This document shows, piece after piece, positions 53,340 to 62,462 of a stretch of DNA of 64,000 bases (position 1 is its first letter; each line of letters opens with the position of its first letter). This stretch comes from Flectobacillus rivi. Its GTDB lineage: Bacteria; Bacteroidota; Bacteroidia; Cytophagales; Spirosomataceae. The DNA lies in assembly GCF_030056655.1 (NCBI RefSeq), contig NZ_JASHIE010000009.1, forward strand, positions 62,001-126,000, read 5' to 3'. Made by a program: the position numbers and the translations under genes. The notes under the pieces were generated by a model. It was given only the letters and a program-made list of their open reading frames with translations, did no database searches and was not told the origin of the DNA.

Positions 53340-54005
53340 ATGCTTGCAAAAGATATAATAAATCATGTTTTACCCATTCTGAAATCCAGTGACACCGTTG
53401 GAGACGCTTTGGGGTGGATGGAGGATTATAAGGTTGGGCAACTTGCAATTGTAGAAGATACCGAATACAGAGGATTGATAAGTCAAGATATACTGTTAGA
53501 TGCTGATGAATCATTGCCGATGGTGGCCTTGCAGCCTGAGTGTCCAGAGGTTTTTGTATTAGAAACCCAACACCTATATGAGGTATTGGCTCAATCTCAA
53601 AAATTTGACTTAGAAGTGATTGCGGTAGTTGATCACGAACATCGTTTTGTGGGAACTATCCTTGTGAACGAGCTCCTCAATGAGCTAACCAAAAAGTTAG
53701 GTTCGCAAGAGTTAGGGGCTATCATCGAAATTGCTATCAGTAATCGAGACTATTCGCTCTCTGAAATCAGTAGGTTGATAGAGGCAAACGATACCAAAGT
53801 CATTAGCAGTTATTACACAAGTGGAGATGAATCGTCGAATTATCGAGATATTTTAACACTCAAGCTCAATCGAAGAGATATATCACCAGTGGTAGCTACT
53901 CTCGAACGTTTTGAGTATCACATAATTGGAGCTTATGCCTTTGAACCAATTGTGACTCCCGACAAAGAGCGATTCGACATGCTGATGAAATATTTAGATT
54001 TGTAA
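53340..54005 (+). CDS. CBS-pair domain protein
   Basis: Cytoplasmic protein of 221 residues with a tandem CBS pair in the first 115 (LKSSDTVGDALGWMEDYKVG, GLISQDILL, EVIAVVDHEHRFVGTILVNE) and an ACT-like or mixed C-terminal domain from about 130 (GAIIEIAISNRDYSLSEISR, VVATLERFEYHIIGAY). CBS pairs bind adenine nucleotides (family knowledge). Its position directly before NAD kinase suggests energy- or nucleotide-sensing control of that enzyme or of envelope synthesis, which is inference. The start at 53340 is chosen since it begins the conserved MLAKDIINH; 11 upstream codons are unsupported. A terminator follows at 54016-54051. Confidence 0.85.
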   Translation: MLAKDIINHVLPILKSSDTVGDALGWMEDYKVGQLAIVEDTEYRGLISQDILLDADESLPMVALQPECPEVFVLETQHLYEVLAQSQKFDLEVIAVVDHEHRFVGTILVNELLNELTKKLGSQELGAIIEIAISNRDYSLSEISRLIEANDTKVISSYYTSGDESSNYRDILTLKLNRRDISPVVATLERFEYHIIGAYAFEPIVTPDKERFDMLMKYLDL

Positions 54006-54015
54006 TAAAATATTG

Positions 54016-54051
54016 AAAACCCATAAGAATGAACTAAATCTTATGGGTTTT
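54016..54051. terminator. Terminator after CBS gene
   Basis: AAAACCCATAAGA and TCTTATGGGTTTT make a 13-bp stem with a 10-base loop, symmetrical A and T tails. It separates the CBS gene from nadK. Confidence 0.8.
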
Positions 54052-54207
54052 ATTATTTCTTGCAAAATCAAGCCTTAAATTTGCCTTTTCCAAAATGAAT
54101 CTCTTCTTTTGTTTATGGGAGAAAAAAAGCAAAATACTATTTTCTTTGTGTTTTGTTGAAAAGCCCCTTTTGTTTGATTTTGTAGTAATATAAGAATTTG
54201 TAGTAGA

Positions 54208-55098
54208 ATGAAAATAGCCATTCATGGGCGTAATTTCAACGATTCCGTAAAGCCTTTTGTACAAACAATGTTTGATACCCTCGATGCAAAAGGGGTATCG
54301 TTGCAAATCTCTGAATCGTATCATAAATTTCTCCAAGAAAAAGGAATTGTTTACAATTCAACCTCGATATATACTTCTCAAAAAGACCTAGCTGGTGCCC
54401 AATTTGTTTTTAGCTTGGGTGGCGATGGTACTTTGCTCGATGCTGTTACGCATGTAGGAGATTATGAAATACCAATTTTGGGTATCAATACTGGTCGTCT
54501 TGGTTTTTTAGCGACTATTTCACCTGATAAAATTCAAGAGAGCCTAGATGAGCTATTCAAAGAACATTATAGTCTCGATAAACGTACGCTTGTGAGTATT
54601 AGCACACAATTGAACGGAAACGCTGTTGATATATTCGATGGCTTGAATTTTGGGCTCAATGAATTGGGAATCATGAAGACCGACACCTCTTCTATGATTG
54701 TTGTTAAGGCATATCTTAATGGCGAATATCTCAATGCTTATTGGGCTGATGGCTTGATTATCGCTACTGCTACAGGTTCTACAGGATATAATTTGAGTGT
54801 TGGTGGACCTTTAGTAATGCCAAGTTCTGATATCTTTGTAATAGCTCCAATGAGTCCTCACAATTTGAATGTTAGACCATTGGTTGTGACAACAGACTCA
54901 ATATTAGATTTTGAAGTAGAAAGTAGAAGTGCCAATTATTTGATTTCACTAGATGCACGGTCGAAAGTAGTGGATGGAAATGTGAAAATCAGAATGGAAA
55001 GAGAAAAGTTCAAGGCTAATTTGGTGAAATTATCCAATACTAATTTTCTCAATACGTTAAGAAGTAAATTGAATTGGGGACTTGATATTCGAAATTAG
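54208..55098 (+). CDS. nadK: NAD kinase
   Basis: Phosphorylates NAD+ to NADP+ with ATP (or polyphosphate in some relatives); cytoplasmic. It has 296 residues, normal for the family. The catalytic GGDGT motif is at 71-75 in FSLGGDGTLLDAV, with Asp73. Also ILGINTGRLGFLATI, LNELGIMKTDTSSMI with the substrate-binding Asn-Glu, and ATATGSTGYNLSVGGPLV. It is a conserved member of the CBS-NadK-DUF6089-UppS-BamA order in Cytophagales (from memory). Confidence 0.96.
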   Translation: MKIAIHGRNFNDSVKPFVQTMFDTLDAKGVSLQISESYHKFLQEKGIVYNSTSIYTSQKDLAGAQFVFSLGGDGTLLDAVTHVGDYEIPILGINTGRLGFLATISPDKIQESLDELFKEHYSLDKRTLVSISTQLNGNAVDIFDGLNFGLNELGIMKTDTSSMIVVKAYLNGEYLNAYWADGLIIATATGSTGYNLSVGGPLVMPSSDIFVIAPMSPHNLNVRPLVVTTDSILDFEVESRSANYLISLDARSKVVDGNVKIRMEREKFKANLVKLSNTNFLNTLRSKLNWGLDIRN

Positions 55099-55241
55099 TA
55101 GGAGTGGTGTATTCGATAATTAACGTTTCAAAAAATTAGTCAGCATACCAAAAGCAAAATATTAACGTTTATTAACATATATTTACCTTAACAATCGCAA
55201 ATAATCACGCTGTCAAACCAGAAGTTATTCAGACCCGACTT

Positions 55242-56288
55242 ATGAAAAAAAATATTGCACTAGTGTTTTTCTTGATGTTAGGTGTGTTTGGTTTCCATGA
55301 GAGTCATGCTCAATTCAAGTTTTCGAACTTATTCGGAAGTAAAGACCAGCCAAAGAAAAGAAAGACATTCGAGGCTTATTCGTCAGTGAGCATTGGTGTA
55401 GGATCATCACACTATTATGGAGAACTATCGCCATACAACCGCTTTTTACAGTCCACTATCAATGGCGTTCGCTGGAATGCCTCCTTTAATTTTACTCGTC
55501 AGTTATCCCCACAATTTGGCTTAAGATTTGGCTTGACATGGGCTCGAATTTTTGGTGATGACAACTACATGGATGGCGTGGCTGGATACGAGGCAAACTT
55601 TATGCGCAATCTTCATTTTCGAAATGACATCAAAGAATTCTCAATTGTTGGACAATATGACTTTGTAAGAACTGCCAAAGGCTCTGCTCGTCGTGCAGCG
55701 GTTATTCCTTATATTTTTGGCGGAGTAGCTGTTTTTGCTCATGATCCTATGGCAAAACCTGATAAAACTTTGTTTCCTGACCAAAGTGAGTGGGTACGTT
55801 TACAACCTCTTCATACCGAAGGACAAGGTTTGCCAGGGTATGCGCAACCTTATTCGTTAATCAGCGTTTCGGCACCACTTGGGATTGGTGTGAGATACAA
55901 ACTCAATCATAATTTTGACTTAGGATTTGAAATTGGTTATAGATTTACGATGACCGATTATCTTGATGATGTAGGTGGGTATTATGCCGATCCAGCCGAT
56001 TTAGGAACACAAAGTGCCTTGTCTGTAGCGATGGCAAATCGTACTTTAGAGAGAACTGCAGCGTATTCGGGTAAAGACCGTACGAATGGTGTTATCAACT
56101 ATCTTACTTCGATAGGTGTTTATAATCCAGGTTCAGGGGTGGATCCATTTACCTATCAGTCGGTGCCCGGGTTTTCAGATCGTACAGATTCTCGTGGTAA
56201 TAGCAAATATAAGGACTCCTACATGCTTACTTCTGTGAAGTTGATTTATTATATTCCAACTAAAATAAAGTGTCCGCCACTTCGTTAG
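55242..56288 (+). CDS. DUF6089-type outer-membrane protein, longer paralogue
   Basis: Exported protein of 348 residues with a signal peptide of about 24 (ending SHAQF). A beta-barrel of the OmpA-N/OmpW size is suggested: SVSIGVGSSHYYGELSPYNR, SPQFGLRFGLTWARIFGDDN, VIPYIFGGVAVFAHDPMAKP, GIGVRYKLNHNFDLGFEIGY, TDYLDDVGGYYADPADLG, and the last strand DSYMLTSVKLIYYIPTKIKC with a final CPP. The motif RFTMTDYLDDVGG is shared with the shorter paralogue just downstream. Function unknown; association with UppS and BamA suggests envelope assembly. Confidence 0.85.
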   Translation: MKKNIALVFFLMLGVFGFHESHAQFKFSNLFGSKDQPKKRKTFEAYSSVSIGVGSSHYYGELSPYNRFLQSTINGVRWNASFNFTRQLSPQFGLRFGLTWARIFGDDNYMDGVAGYEANFMRNLHFRNDIKEFSIVGQYDFVRTAKGSARRAAVIPYIFGGVAVFAHDPMAKPDKTLFPDQSEWVRLQPLHTEGQGLPGYAQPYSLISVSAPLGIGVRYKLNHNFDLGFEIGYRFTMTDYLDDVGGYYADPADLGTQSALSVAMANRTLERTAAYSGKDRTNGVINYLTSIGVYNPGSGVDPFTYQSVPGFSDRTDSRGNSKYKDSYMLTSVKLIYYIPTKIKCPPLR

Positions 56289-56352
56289 AAGATTATAAAA
56301 AATTGATATATTTTTTACTTATAAAAGTAATTTAAAAATACTCTACAAGCCT

Positions 56353-56382
56353 AAAAGTCAGGATTTAATGCCTGACTTTTTT
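56353..56382 (+). terminator. Terminator between DUF6089 paralogues
   Basis: AAAAGTCAGG and CCTGACTTTT with an 8-base loop and T run. It shows that the frame from 56381 cannot be the start of the next gene. Confidence 0.8.
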
Positions 56383-56413
56383 GTTCCGTAAAAAACTACT
56401 TTTCCATTATTTT

Positions 56414-57094
56414 ATGACCAACTTGAGAGTTTATGTGTTGATTGTCGCCATTGCTAGTGTGTACTCTACGCAGTTGTGGGCTCAAAAAATTGAAATTGGT
56501 GCAGGATTAGGGGCAATGAACTACAAAGGCGATATTTCCCCAGATTTACAAATAGGCACGGCAAAGCTGGGGGGAAATTTGTTTTTTCGTTACAATCTCA
56601 AAAAAGATTTGTCATTTCGGGCAAGTGCTTTGATGGGAAGTATAGCTGGGGATGATAAAAATAGCAGTGACCCGTTCAATCAGCAACGAGGAAAGAACTT
56701 TTCAACAACCATCAATGAATTGAGTTTGACAGCTGAGTATAACTTTTTTAATTACCAGTATCATCGCTATCATAAAGATTGGTCTCCGTATGTTTTTGGA
56801 GGTGTTGGTTTTATGAAGTTTTCCCCAAGAGATAACCCTTCGGCTGACTACAAACAAAATCAGATTGTCTTGCCTTTTGGTGTGGGTATCAAATACAACA
56901 TTAAAGGACCTTGGGATTTGAATTTGGAGTTTGGAACAAGGAAGACCTTTACAGATTATTTGGATAATTTAGGTGGAAATGATCCTTCTTTACCTAAAAC
57001 ACAACAAAACGATTATTCTAAAGGCGATATGTATTATTATACAAGTTTGACGCTGAGTTTTAAATTCATCAAAATTTATTGTCCACCAAACTAA
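56414..57094 (+). CDS. DUF6089-type outer-membrane protein, shorter paralogue
   Basis: Exported beta-barrel protein of 226 residues. The start at 56414 gives a good signal peptide (TNLRVYVLIVAIASVYSTQ then LWAQ). The mature part starts KIEIGAGLGAMNYKGDISPD and follows the same strand pattern as its upstream neighbour, including YVFGGVGFMKFSPRDNP, VGIKYNIKGPWDLNLEFGTR and TFTDYLDNLGGNDPS, ending FIKIYCPPN. The pair probably arose by duplication. A terminator at 57162-57195 separates it from uppS. Confidence 0.85.
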   Translation: MTNLRVYVLIVAIASVYSTQLWAQKIEIGAGLGAMNYKGDISPDLQIGTAKLGGNLFFRYNLKKDLSFRASALMGSIAGDDKNSSDPFNQQRGKNFSTTINELSLTAEYNFFNYQYHRYHKDWSPYVFGGVGFMKFSPRDNPSADYKQNQIVLPFGVGIKYNIKGPWDLNLEFGTRKTFTDYLDNLGGNDPSLPKTQQNDYSKGDMYYYTSLTLSFKFIKIYCPPN

Positions 57095-57247
57095 GTTGCA
57101 GAGTACGAGAGAAGAAACAAAAGAGGACTTAATTAAGCCTTAAAATATGATACCAGTGATGGCGCTCATTTAGGTAATACTAAATGGGCGCTTTTGATTT
57201 TTATAGTTCAAAGACCACTGGAAGTCCCCAATATGGCTTCCTGTCAT
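57095..57247. other. Gap between the DUF6089 gene and uppS promoter
   Basis: No ORF. It contains the terminator at 57162-57195. The whole gap to the uppS start is about 350 bases. Confidence 0.4.
57162..57195 (+). terminator. Terminator of the second DUF6089 gene
   Basis: GCGCTCATTTAG pairs with CTAAATGGGCGC (one G-T pair), followed by TTTT. Confidence 0.7.
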
Positions 57248-57278
57248 TTTGAATAGGGGGTTTATTTCGTTAAATTTG
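57248..57278 (+). promoter_or_regulatory. Consensus promoter of uppS-bamA-ompH
   Basis: TTTG at 57248-57251, 19-base spacer, TAAATTTG at 57271-57278: an exact fit to the Bacteroidota TTTG-N19-TAnnTTTG pattern. A leader of about 160 bases precedes the GTG start. Confidence 0.75.
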
Positions 57279-57446
57279 CAATAATCTTAATAGATTCATG
57301 TAAATTAGAGGCTTTTAGGGCATTTTAGGATAGAATAGAGCTAGAGTTGAAAGCTTTTTGAAACCATCAAATTGGTTCAAAAACTAGCAAATGAGCGTAG
57401 AATAAGCCCTTTTGAATCCAACTGTTTGTTAAAAAGTGTTAAATCA

Positions 57447-58196
57447 GTGAAAGAACAATTAGACCGAAACAATCTACCAAAACACATAGCCGTTATCATG
57501 GACGGAAACGGCCGTTGGGCCAAGCAAAAAGGCTTTACTGATAGAATTTTTGGACATCGTAATGCCCTTAAAGCAGTTAAAGACGTGATAGAAGGCTGTG
57601 GCGAATTAGGAGTGAAATACTTAACGCTTTATGCTTTTTCTACCGAAAACTGGAATAGACCTAAAGCAGAGGTAGATGGTTTGATGAATTTGCTTGTAAA
57701 AACGATTAAAGAGGAGGTTCCAACGATGCACAAAAACAATGTGCGCTTGGACACCATCGGCGATACAAGCGCTTTACCTGATTATTCACGTAGAGAATTG
57801 TTGTCAGCTATTGAGGATACCAAAAATAATACAGGCTTAACCGTGATTTTGGCGTTGAGCTACAGTGGCAAATGGGATATTGTTAATGCAGCTAAGAAAT
57901 TAGCACAACAAGTGAAGGAAGGTTCGATTGGTCTTGACGACATCAATGAATCCGTTTTTGAACTTTCACTTGACACAAAAGGTATCCCGAACCCAGATTT
58001 AATGATTCGCACAGGTGGCGATCACCGTATAAGTAACTTTATGCTTTGGCAACTAGCTTATGCGGAACTCTACATCTTTGAGGATCTTTTCTGGCCAGAT
58101 TTCCGTCGTGAGCATCTACATATTGCGATTGGCGATTATCAGGCAAGAGAAAGAAGATTTGGCCGAACATCCGAACAGATTAAAAAAAGTATATAA
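57447..58196 (+). CDS. uppS: Undecaprenyl diphosphate synthase (isoprenyl transferase)
   Basis: Condenses eight isopentenyl units onto farnesyl diphosphate to form the C55 carrier lipid of wall and O-antigen synthesis; cytoplasmic and membrane-associated. The GTG at 57447 is preferred: it gives a 249-residue protein beginning MKEQLDRNNLPKHIAVIMDG, the usual length and N-terminus; a TTG at 57372 would add 25 odd residues. Asp19 in IAVIMDGNGRWAKQ is the catalytic metal ligand. FYAFSTENWNRP-like LYAFSTENWNRP and RTGGDHRISNFMLWQLAYAE follow. In E. coli the last motif has Glu (GGEHR) where this has Asp, a conservative change at a Mg-binding site. Confidence 0.95.
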   Translation: MKEQLDRNNLPKHIAVIMDGNGRWAKQKGFTDRIFGHRNALKAVKDVIEGCGELGVKYLTLYAFSTENWNRPKAEVDGLMNLLVKTIKEEVPTMHKNNVRLDTIGDTSALPDYSRRELLSAIEDTKNNTGLTVILALSYSGKWDIVNAAKKLAQQVKEGSIGLDDINESVFELSLDTKGIPNPDLMIRTGGDHRISNFMLWQLAYAELYIFEDLFWPDFRREHLHIAIGDYQARERRFGRTSEQIKKSI

Positions 58197-58279
58197 AACA
58201 AAGAGCGTGTCACAGAATAGTTAGCCAAAGGTATGCCACACACAACATACCTCTAATTATGACTAACAAAAACTATACA

Positions 58280-60889
58280 ATGAAGAAATATTCCTTTCTG
58301 TTTTGCTTAACCCTTCTTTCATTTATTACGCAAGCTCAGTTGAGATTTGGTGGTATGGGGCGTCCTGCAACTCCAGCTCAAACAGAGCTTAACTATGCTT
58401 CACCTCAAGAGTATGAAATTGCGGATATCGTGGTAACGGGTTCTAAATTTTATGATGGAAACTCGATGATTACCCTTTCGGGGCTTCGCGTTGGCGATAA
58501 AATCAAAGTACCTGGAGATGCTGTTTCTTCTGCTATCAAGAAATTAATGGATCAAGGTATTCTTGAAGAGGTAGAAGTACAAGCTGCGAAAATCGAAGGT
58601 GATAAAATTTGGTTAGTGATCCACCTAAAAGAACGCCCACGTCTTTTCAGAATCGAATATAACGGTATCAGAAAAGGAGAACAAGAAACGCTTTCTGATA
58701 AAATTAAGACCTATAAAGGTAAAATTATTACAGCCACAGTAAAGAAAAATATTGAGCTGGCTATCAAAAAGCATTATCAAGAAAAAGGATATCTGAATGT
58801 AGGTATCAAGATTGCAGAAAGAACAGATACGTTGCGTGGTAACAATGCTACCATGAAGATTTATATTAAGAAAGGCGATAAAGTAAAAATCTCGAAAATT
58901 GAGTTTGATGGTGTGTCAGAAATGAAACTTAGCACTTTGAAACGCAAGTTGAAAGGAACTAAGGAAAAGAAATTTTGGAGAATATTTACCCCTTCAAAAT
59001 ATGTCCCTAAGAAATTTGAAGAAGACAAAGGCAAGCTGATTGAGTACTACAATAAAAAAGGTTATCGTGATGCTCAAATTTTGAAAGACTCAGTATTTAA
59101 GGATAGCGATAAAACGGTAAAGGTGATTTTCAGAATGGAAGAAGGTCGTCAGTATCACTACCGTAATATTTTCTGGGAGGGTAACTATATCTATCCTGAC
59201 TCAGTACTTACTGAAATTTTAGGGGTTAAGAGAGGTGATATCTACAATACAGAAGATTTAGAAAAACGCTTGAACGGAAAACCTCAGGAAGACGTAAGTT
59301 CGGCATACATGGACAATGGTTATTTGTATTTCCAATGTGAACCAGTTGAAACGGCCGTAGTAGGTGACTCGATCGATATTACTTTCAGAATCACTGAAGG
59401 TAAACAAGCAACTATCAACAAAGTAATTGTAAATGGTAATACCAAAACTTCTGACCACGTAGTAATGCGTGAGATTAGAACATTGCCAGGACAAAAATTC
59501 AATAAGTCGGCGATTATTCGTACAGTTCGTGAATTATCAACAATTGGATACTTCAACCCTGAAAAGATTACGCCAAACCCAATTCCAAAAGCGGATGGTA
59601 CGGTAGATATTGAATACAACGTAGAAGAAAAACCTTCTGACCAAATTGAATTGTCTGGTGGTTGGGGTGGTTATATCGGATTTGTGGGTACGCTAGGAGT
59701 AACTTTCAACAACTTCTCTGCCAAAAATATTGGTAACTGGGAATCTTGGAAACCACTCCCTTCAGGTGATGGACAAAAATTATCAGTACGTTTCCAAGCG
59801 AATGGGGTTGCTTATCAAAACTACTCATTGTCATTTACGGAGCCTTGGTTAGGTGGTAAAAAGCCAAACTCATTCTCTGTAACCTTGAGCCGTAATATCT
59901 CGTATCCGTATAAGATTCAGCAATACAATTATTTGTCTAACCCTTATGCCTACGGTAGCTATGGTTATGGATACGGCTATGGATATGGTACAGGAACATC
60001 AACCTCGACTTTGACAACAGCACAACAGGATAGTGCTACAACTGCTCAAAACAGTGCTCACTTCAACAGTACAAGTTTGTCATTTAGTTTAGGAAAACGT
60101 TTGAAATGGCCTGATGACTATTTCTCATTGAGTAACTCACTTTCATTATCATTGATTGATATTGCGGGCTTAGGTTCAAGTTATTATGGATACCCAGAAG
60201 GAAAATCATTGTCAATTGCTTTTGTAACAAACTTGTCTCGTAACAGTATTGACAACCCAACTTTCCCTCGTTATGGATCTAGTTTCTCATTAACAGCATC
60301 TTTAACACCTCCATACTCGTTAATAAGTGGTAATACCAATAGTACTTTGATTGAATATCACAAATGGATGTTTGATGCCAGTTGGTTTACGGCAATTACT
60401 AGTAAGCTAGTGTTCCACATGCGCACGCACATGGGTTTCTTGGGTAGTTATAACCCTAACAAAGCAATCTCTGTATTCGAGCGTTTTGACGTAGGTGGTT
60501 CGGGTATGATGACAGGTTATACGATTGCTAGCCGTGACATTATTGGTTTGAGAGGTTATAAAGATCGTATTTTAGGTTCGCAAGGAACAGTGCCAAATGG
60601 TGGGGTTGCTTACAATAAGTTTGTAATGGAAATGCGTTACCCAGTATCGCTTAACCCATCGGCAACGATTTTCTTATTAGCTTTTGCTGAAGGTGGTAAC
60701 AACTTTGCCAACTATCAAGAATACAACCCATTCAAGTTGTATAAATCAGCGGGTGTTGGTGCACGTATCTTCATGCCAGCGTTTGGTATGATTGGTATCG
60801 ATTATGGTTGGGCATTTGATAAAGTTCCTGGTGTGTCAGATTTTGGTCGCCAAGCCTTTACTTTCTCAATCGGTCAACAAATCCGATAG
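58280..60889 (+). CDS. bamA: Outer-membrane assembly factor BamA
   Basis: Inserts beta-barrel proteins into the outer membrane. It has 869 residues from ATG 58280 (signal peptide KKYSFLFCLTLLSFITQAQ); ATG 58259 is an alternative that adds 7. Five POTRA domains cover about 45-450 (EYEIADIVVTGSKFYDGNSM, KVKISKIEFDGVSEMKLSTL, INKVIVNGNTKTSDHVVMRE as clear strands). The barrel begins near IELSGGWGGYIGFVGTLGV and ends with FTFSIGQQIR; the conserved lid loop reads SRDIIGLRGYKDRIL (RGF-type motif as LRGY). A low-complexity Tyr-Gly loop (AYGSYGYGYGYGYGTG) sits in the barrel near residue 565, probably at the cell surface. A terminator follows. Confidence 0.95.
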   Translation: MKKYSFLFCLTLLSFITQAQLRFGGMGRPATPAQTELNYASPQEYEIADIVVTGSKFYDGNSMITLSGLRVGDKIKVPGDAVSSAIKKLMDQGILEEVEVQAAKIEGDKIWLVIHLKERPRLFRIEYNGIRKGEQETLSDKIKTYKGKIITATVKKNIELAIKKHYQEKGYLNVGIKIAERTDTLRGNNATMKIYIKKGDKVKISKIEFDGVSEMKLSTLKRKLKGTKEKKFWRIFTPSKYVPKKFEEDKGKLIEYYNKKGYRDAQILKDSVFKDSDKTVKVIFRMEEGRQYHYRNIFWEGNYIYPDSVLTEILGVKRGDIYNTEDLEKRLNGKPQEDVSSAYMDNGYLYFQCEPVETAVVGDSIDITFRITEGKQATINKVIVNGNTKTSDHVVMREIRTLPGQKFNKSAIIRTVRELSTIGYFNPEKITPNPIPKADGTVDIEYNVEEKPSDQIELSGGWGGYIGFVGTLGVTFNNFSAKNIGNWESWKPLPSGDGQKLSVRFQANGVAYQNYSLSFTEPWLGGKKPNSFSVTLSRNISYPYKIQQYNYLSNPYAYGSYGYGYGYGYGTGTSTSTLTTAQQDSATTAQNSAHFNSTSLSFSLGKRLKWPDDYFSLSNSLSLSLIDIAGLGSSYYGYPEGKSLSIAFVTNLSRNSIDNPTFPRYGSSFSLTASLTPPYSLISGNTNSTLIEYHKWMFDASWFTAITSKLVFHMRTHMGFLGSYNPNKAISVFERFDVGGSGMMTGYTIASRDIIGLRGYKDRILGSQGTVPNGGVAYNKFVMEMRYPVSLNPSATIFLLAFAEGGNNFANYQEYNPFKLYKSAGVGARIFMPAFGMIGIDYGWAFDKVPGVSDFGRQAFTFSIGQQIR

Positions 60890-60904
60890 TTTATTGATAC
60901 TTAG

Positions 60905-60945
60905 CAAAGGGTAATAGGAATTATGGTTCTTATTACCCTTTGTTT
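60905..60945 (+). terminator. Terminator of bamA
   Basis: CAAAGGGTAATA pairs with TATTACCCTTTG, with an inner GAA/TTC pair, then TTTCTG. About 15 bases past the stop. Confidence 0.75.
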
Positions 60946-61198
60946 CTGTAAAGGATAGAATCCATAGTTTCTGAAGGAGTTTTATCAGTAGTAATTTTAC
61001 ACTTGGCAAATTCAGTATATATTTGTTAAGCATTTGTTAATCTCTGAATTTAGGGAATTCAAGATTCAATATTACGAAGAGCTTCGACGTTAATGTTCTA
61101 CCAAATGCTAATCAGGAACTGTAGATGCCACCTCAATTAATACATTTATAAGCACATACAGAACCTTCCTTAGTTTCAACTAAATAACCCTTATCACC
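60946..61198. other. Intergenic region before ompH pair
   Basis: About 250 bases without ORF; no exact promoter consensus found. Together with the bamA terminator it makes up a 309-base gap. Confidence 0.35.
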
Positions 61199-61810
61199 GT
61201 GAATAAGCAGATTTTTTTACTAATTTTGGTTTTCTTTAGTGCTTGTATGAGTAGCTTCGGACAAAAGATTGGCTATATCGATACAGAGTACATTACTTCC
61301 AAAATGCCTGAATACCAAAAGGCGCAAGAAGATATAGAAAAACTCACGACTAAATGGGTGAAGGAAATTTCTGAGAAAAACGAGGAAGTTGCCAAACTTG
61401 AAAAAGCGTATCGTGCCGAAGAAGTATTGCTTACAGAGGAAATGCGTCAGCAGAGACTCCGAACCATCGCTGATAAAGATAAAGAGGTAAAAGAACTTCA
61501 AAATCGAGTATTTGGATTGAATGGAGAGCTTTTTAAGAAGAAACAAGAAATTATGCGTCCTATTTTGGACCAGATTGTGAAGGCTACAGAAAAAATCGTT
61601 AAGCTAAAAAGACTTGATTTTATCTTTGATAAAGCCTCTGATAGTCTAGTAATGATTTACACAAATCCTACCCATGACTATACCGATTATGTGATGGAAG
61701 AATTGGGTATCTCGGTTGAACAGTTAAAGGAAAAAGAAAAAGAAGAACAAAACAATGCCAAAGAGGAGCCAGCAGGAAACTCAAAAGCGAAAACAAACAA
61801 AAAAAACTAA
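61199..61810 (+). CDS. OmpH/Skp-type periplasmic chaperone, first copy
   Basis: Exported chaperone of 203 residues that should hold unfolded outer-membrane proteins for BamA. Start is GTG at 61199, giving a signal peptide of about 21 (NKQIFLLILVFFSACMSSFG). The mature OmpH domain starts QKIGYIDTEYITSKMPEYQK, then a long charged coiled coil (about 40-120, the tentacle region of Skp), then IVKLKRLDFIFDKASDSLVM and a strand-helix end. A Lys/Glu/Asn-rich tail (EKEKEEQNNAKEEP) follows the fold. Thirteen bases separate it from the second copy. Confidence 0.92.
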   Translation: MNKQIFLLILVFFSACMSSFGQKIGYIDTEYITSKMPEYQKAQEDIEKLTTKWVKEISEKNEEVAKLEKAYRAEEVLLTEEMRQQRLRTIADKDKEVKELQNRVFGLNGELFKKKQEIMRPILDQIVKATEKIVKLKRLDFIFDKASDSLVMIYTNPTHDYTDYVMEELGISVEQLKEKEKEEQNNAKEEPAGNSKAKTNKKN

Positions 61811-61823
61811 TTAACAAATCCAA

Positions 61824-62411
61824 ATGACAAAAATGAAGAACAAATTTTTTATCGCCTTGTTTGCTATTGTGGCATTGGCTACCTCTAACGTAAATGCACA
61901 AACAAAAATTGGTTACATTAGCTTAGATTACGTATTGAACCAATTGCCAGAAGCAAAACAAGTAGAAGCTGAATTGAAAACTACGCAAACTCAATATGAA
62001 AACTTGTTGCAAGGTAAAATCAAAGATTTTCAAGCTAAATATGCTGATTACGAAAAAAATCAAGCTACAATGAATGACGTAATCAAAGCTGACAAAGAGA
62101 AAAACTTGCAAAACCTTCAAAACGAGATTGAAGAGTTCCGTCAATCTTCAGCAACTTCTTTGCAAAAGAAACAAGCTCAATTGTTGCAACCATTGTTGAA
62201 AAAAATCGAAGACAATATGCACGTAGTAGCTAAAGAAAATGCTTACACTTACGTATTCAACTACGATGCTGGTCAAGGTACAACACCAATCGTATTGCAT
62301 GCTCCAGACGATGCTAATATCTCTGATTTAGTATTGAAGAAAATGGGTGTAACTCCTAAGCCAGTAACTGCTGCTCCAGCGGCAACTACTCCAGCTGCTC
62401 CAAAGAAATAA
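61824..62411 (+). CDS. OmpH/Skp-type periplasmic chaperone, second copy
   Basis: Paralogue of the preceding gene, 195 residues, with a signal peptide (MKNKFFIALFAIVALATSNV, from the second Met at 61833). The mature part begins QTKIGYISLDYVLNQLPEAK, followed by a coiled coil with KDFQAKYADYEKNQATMND and a C-terminal strand AYTYVFNYDAGQG. The end is an Ala/Pro/Thr tail (TPKPVTAAPAATTPAAPKK) that may extend from the trimer. ATG 61824 is an equally possible start. Probably one transcript with the first copy; strong terminator after it. Confidence 0.92.
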   Translation: MTKMKNKFFIALFAIVALATSNVNAQTKIGYISLDYVLNQLPEAKQVEAELKTTQTQYENLLQGKIKDFQAKYADYEKNQATMNDVIKADKEKNLQNLQNEIEEFRQSSATSLQKKQAQLLQPLLKKIEDNMHVVAKENAYTYVFNYDAGQGTTPIVLHAPDDANISDLVLKKMGVTPKPVTAAPAATTPAAPKK

Positions 62412-62430
62412 TCGTTGATTTTTCGATAAT

Positions 62431-62462
62431 AAAAAAGCCCAAGATTTATCTTGGGCTTTTTT
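62431..62462. terminator. Bidirectional terminator after the ompH pair
   Basis: AAAAAAGCCCAAGAT-tt-ATCTTGGGCTTTTTT, a near-perfect 15-bp stem. It reaches the stop codon of the convergent SGNH gene. Confidence 0.9.

Noticed and set aside
54208..62411. NadK-DUF6089-UppS-BamA-OmpH block as a novel system
   Set aside because: To my knowledge this order is conserved in Cytophagales and relatives and consists of housekeeping envelope genes.
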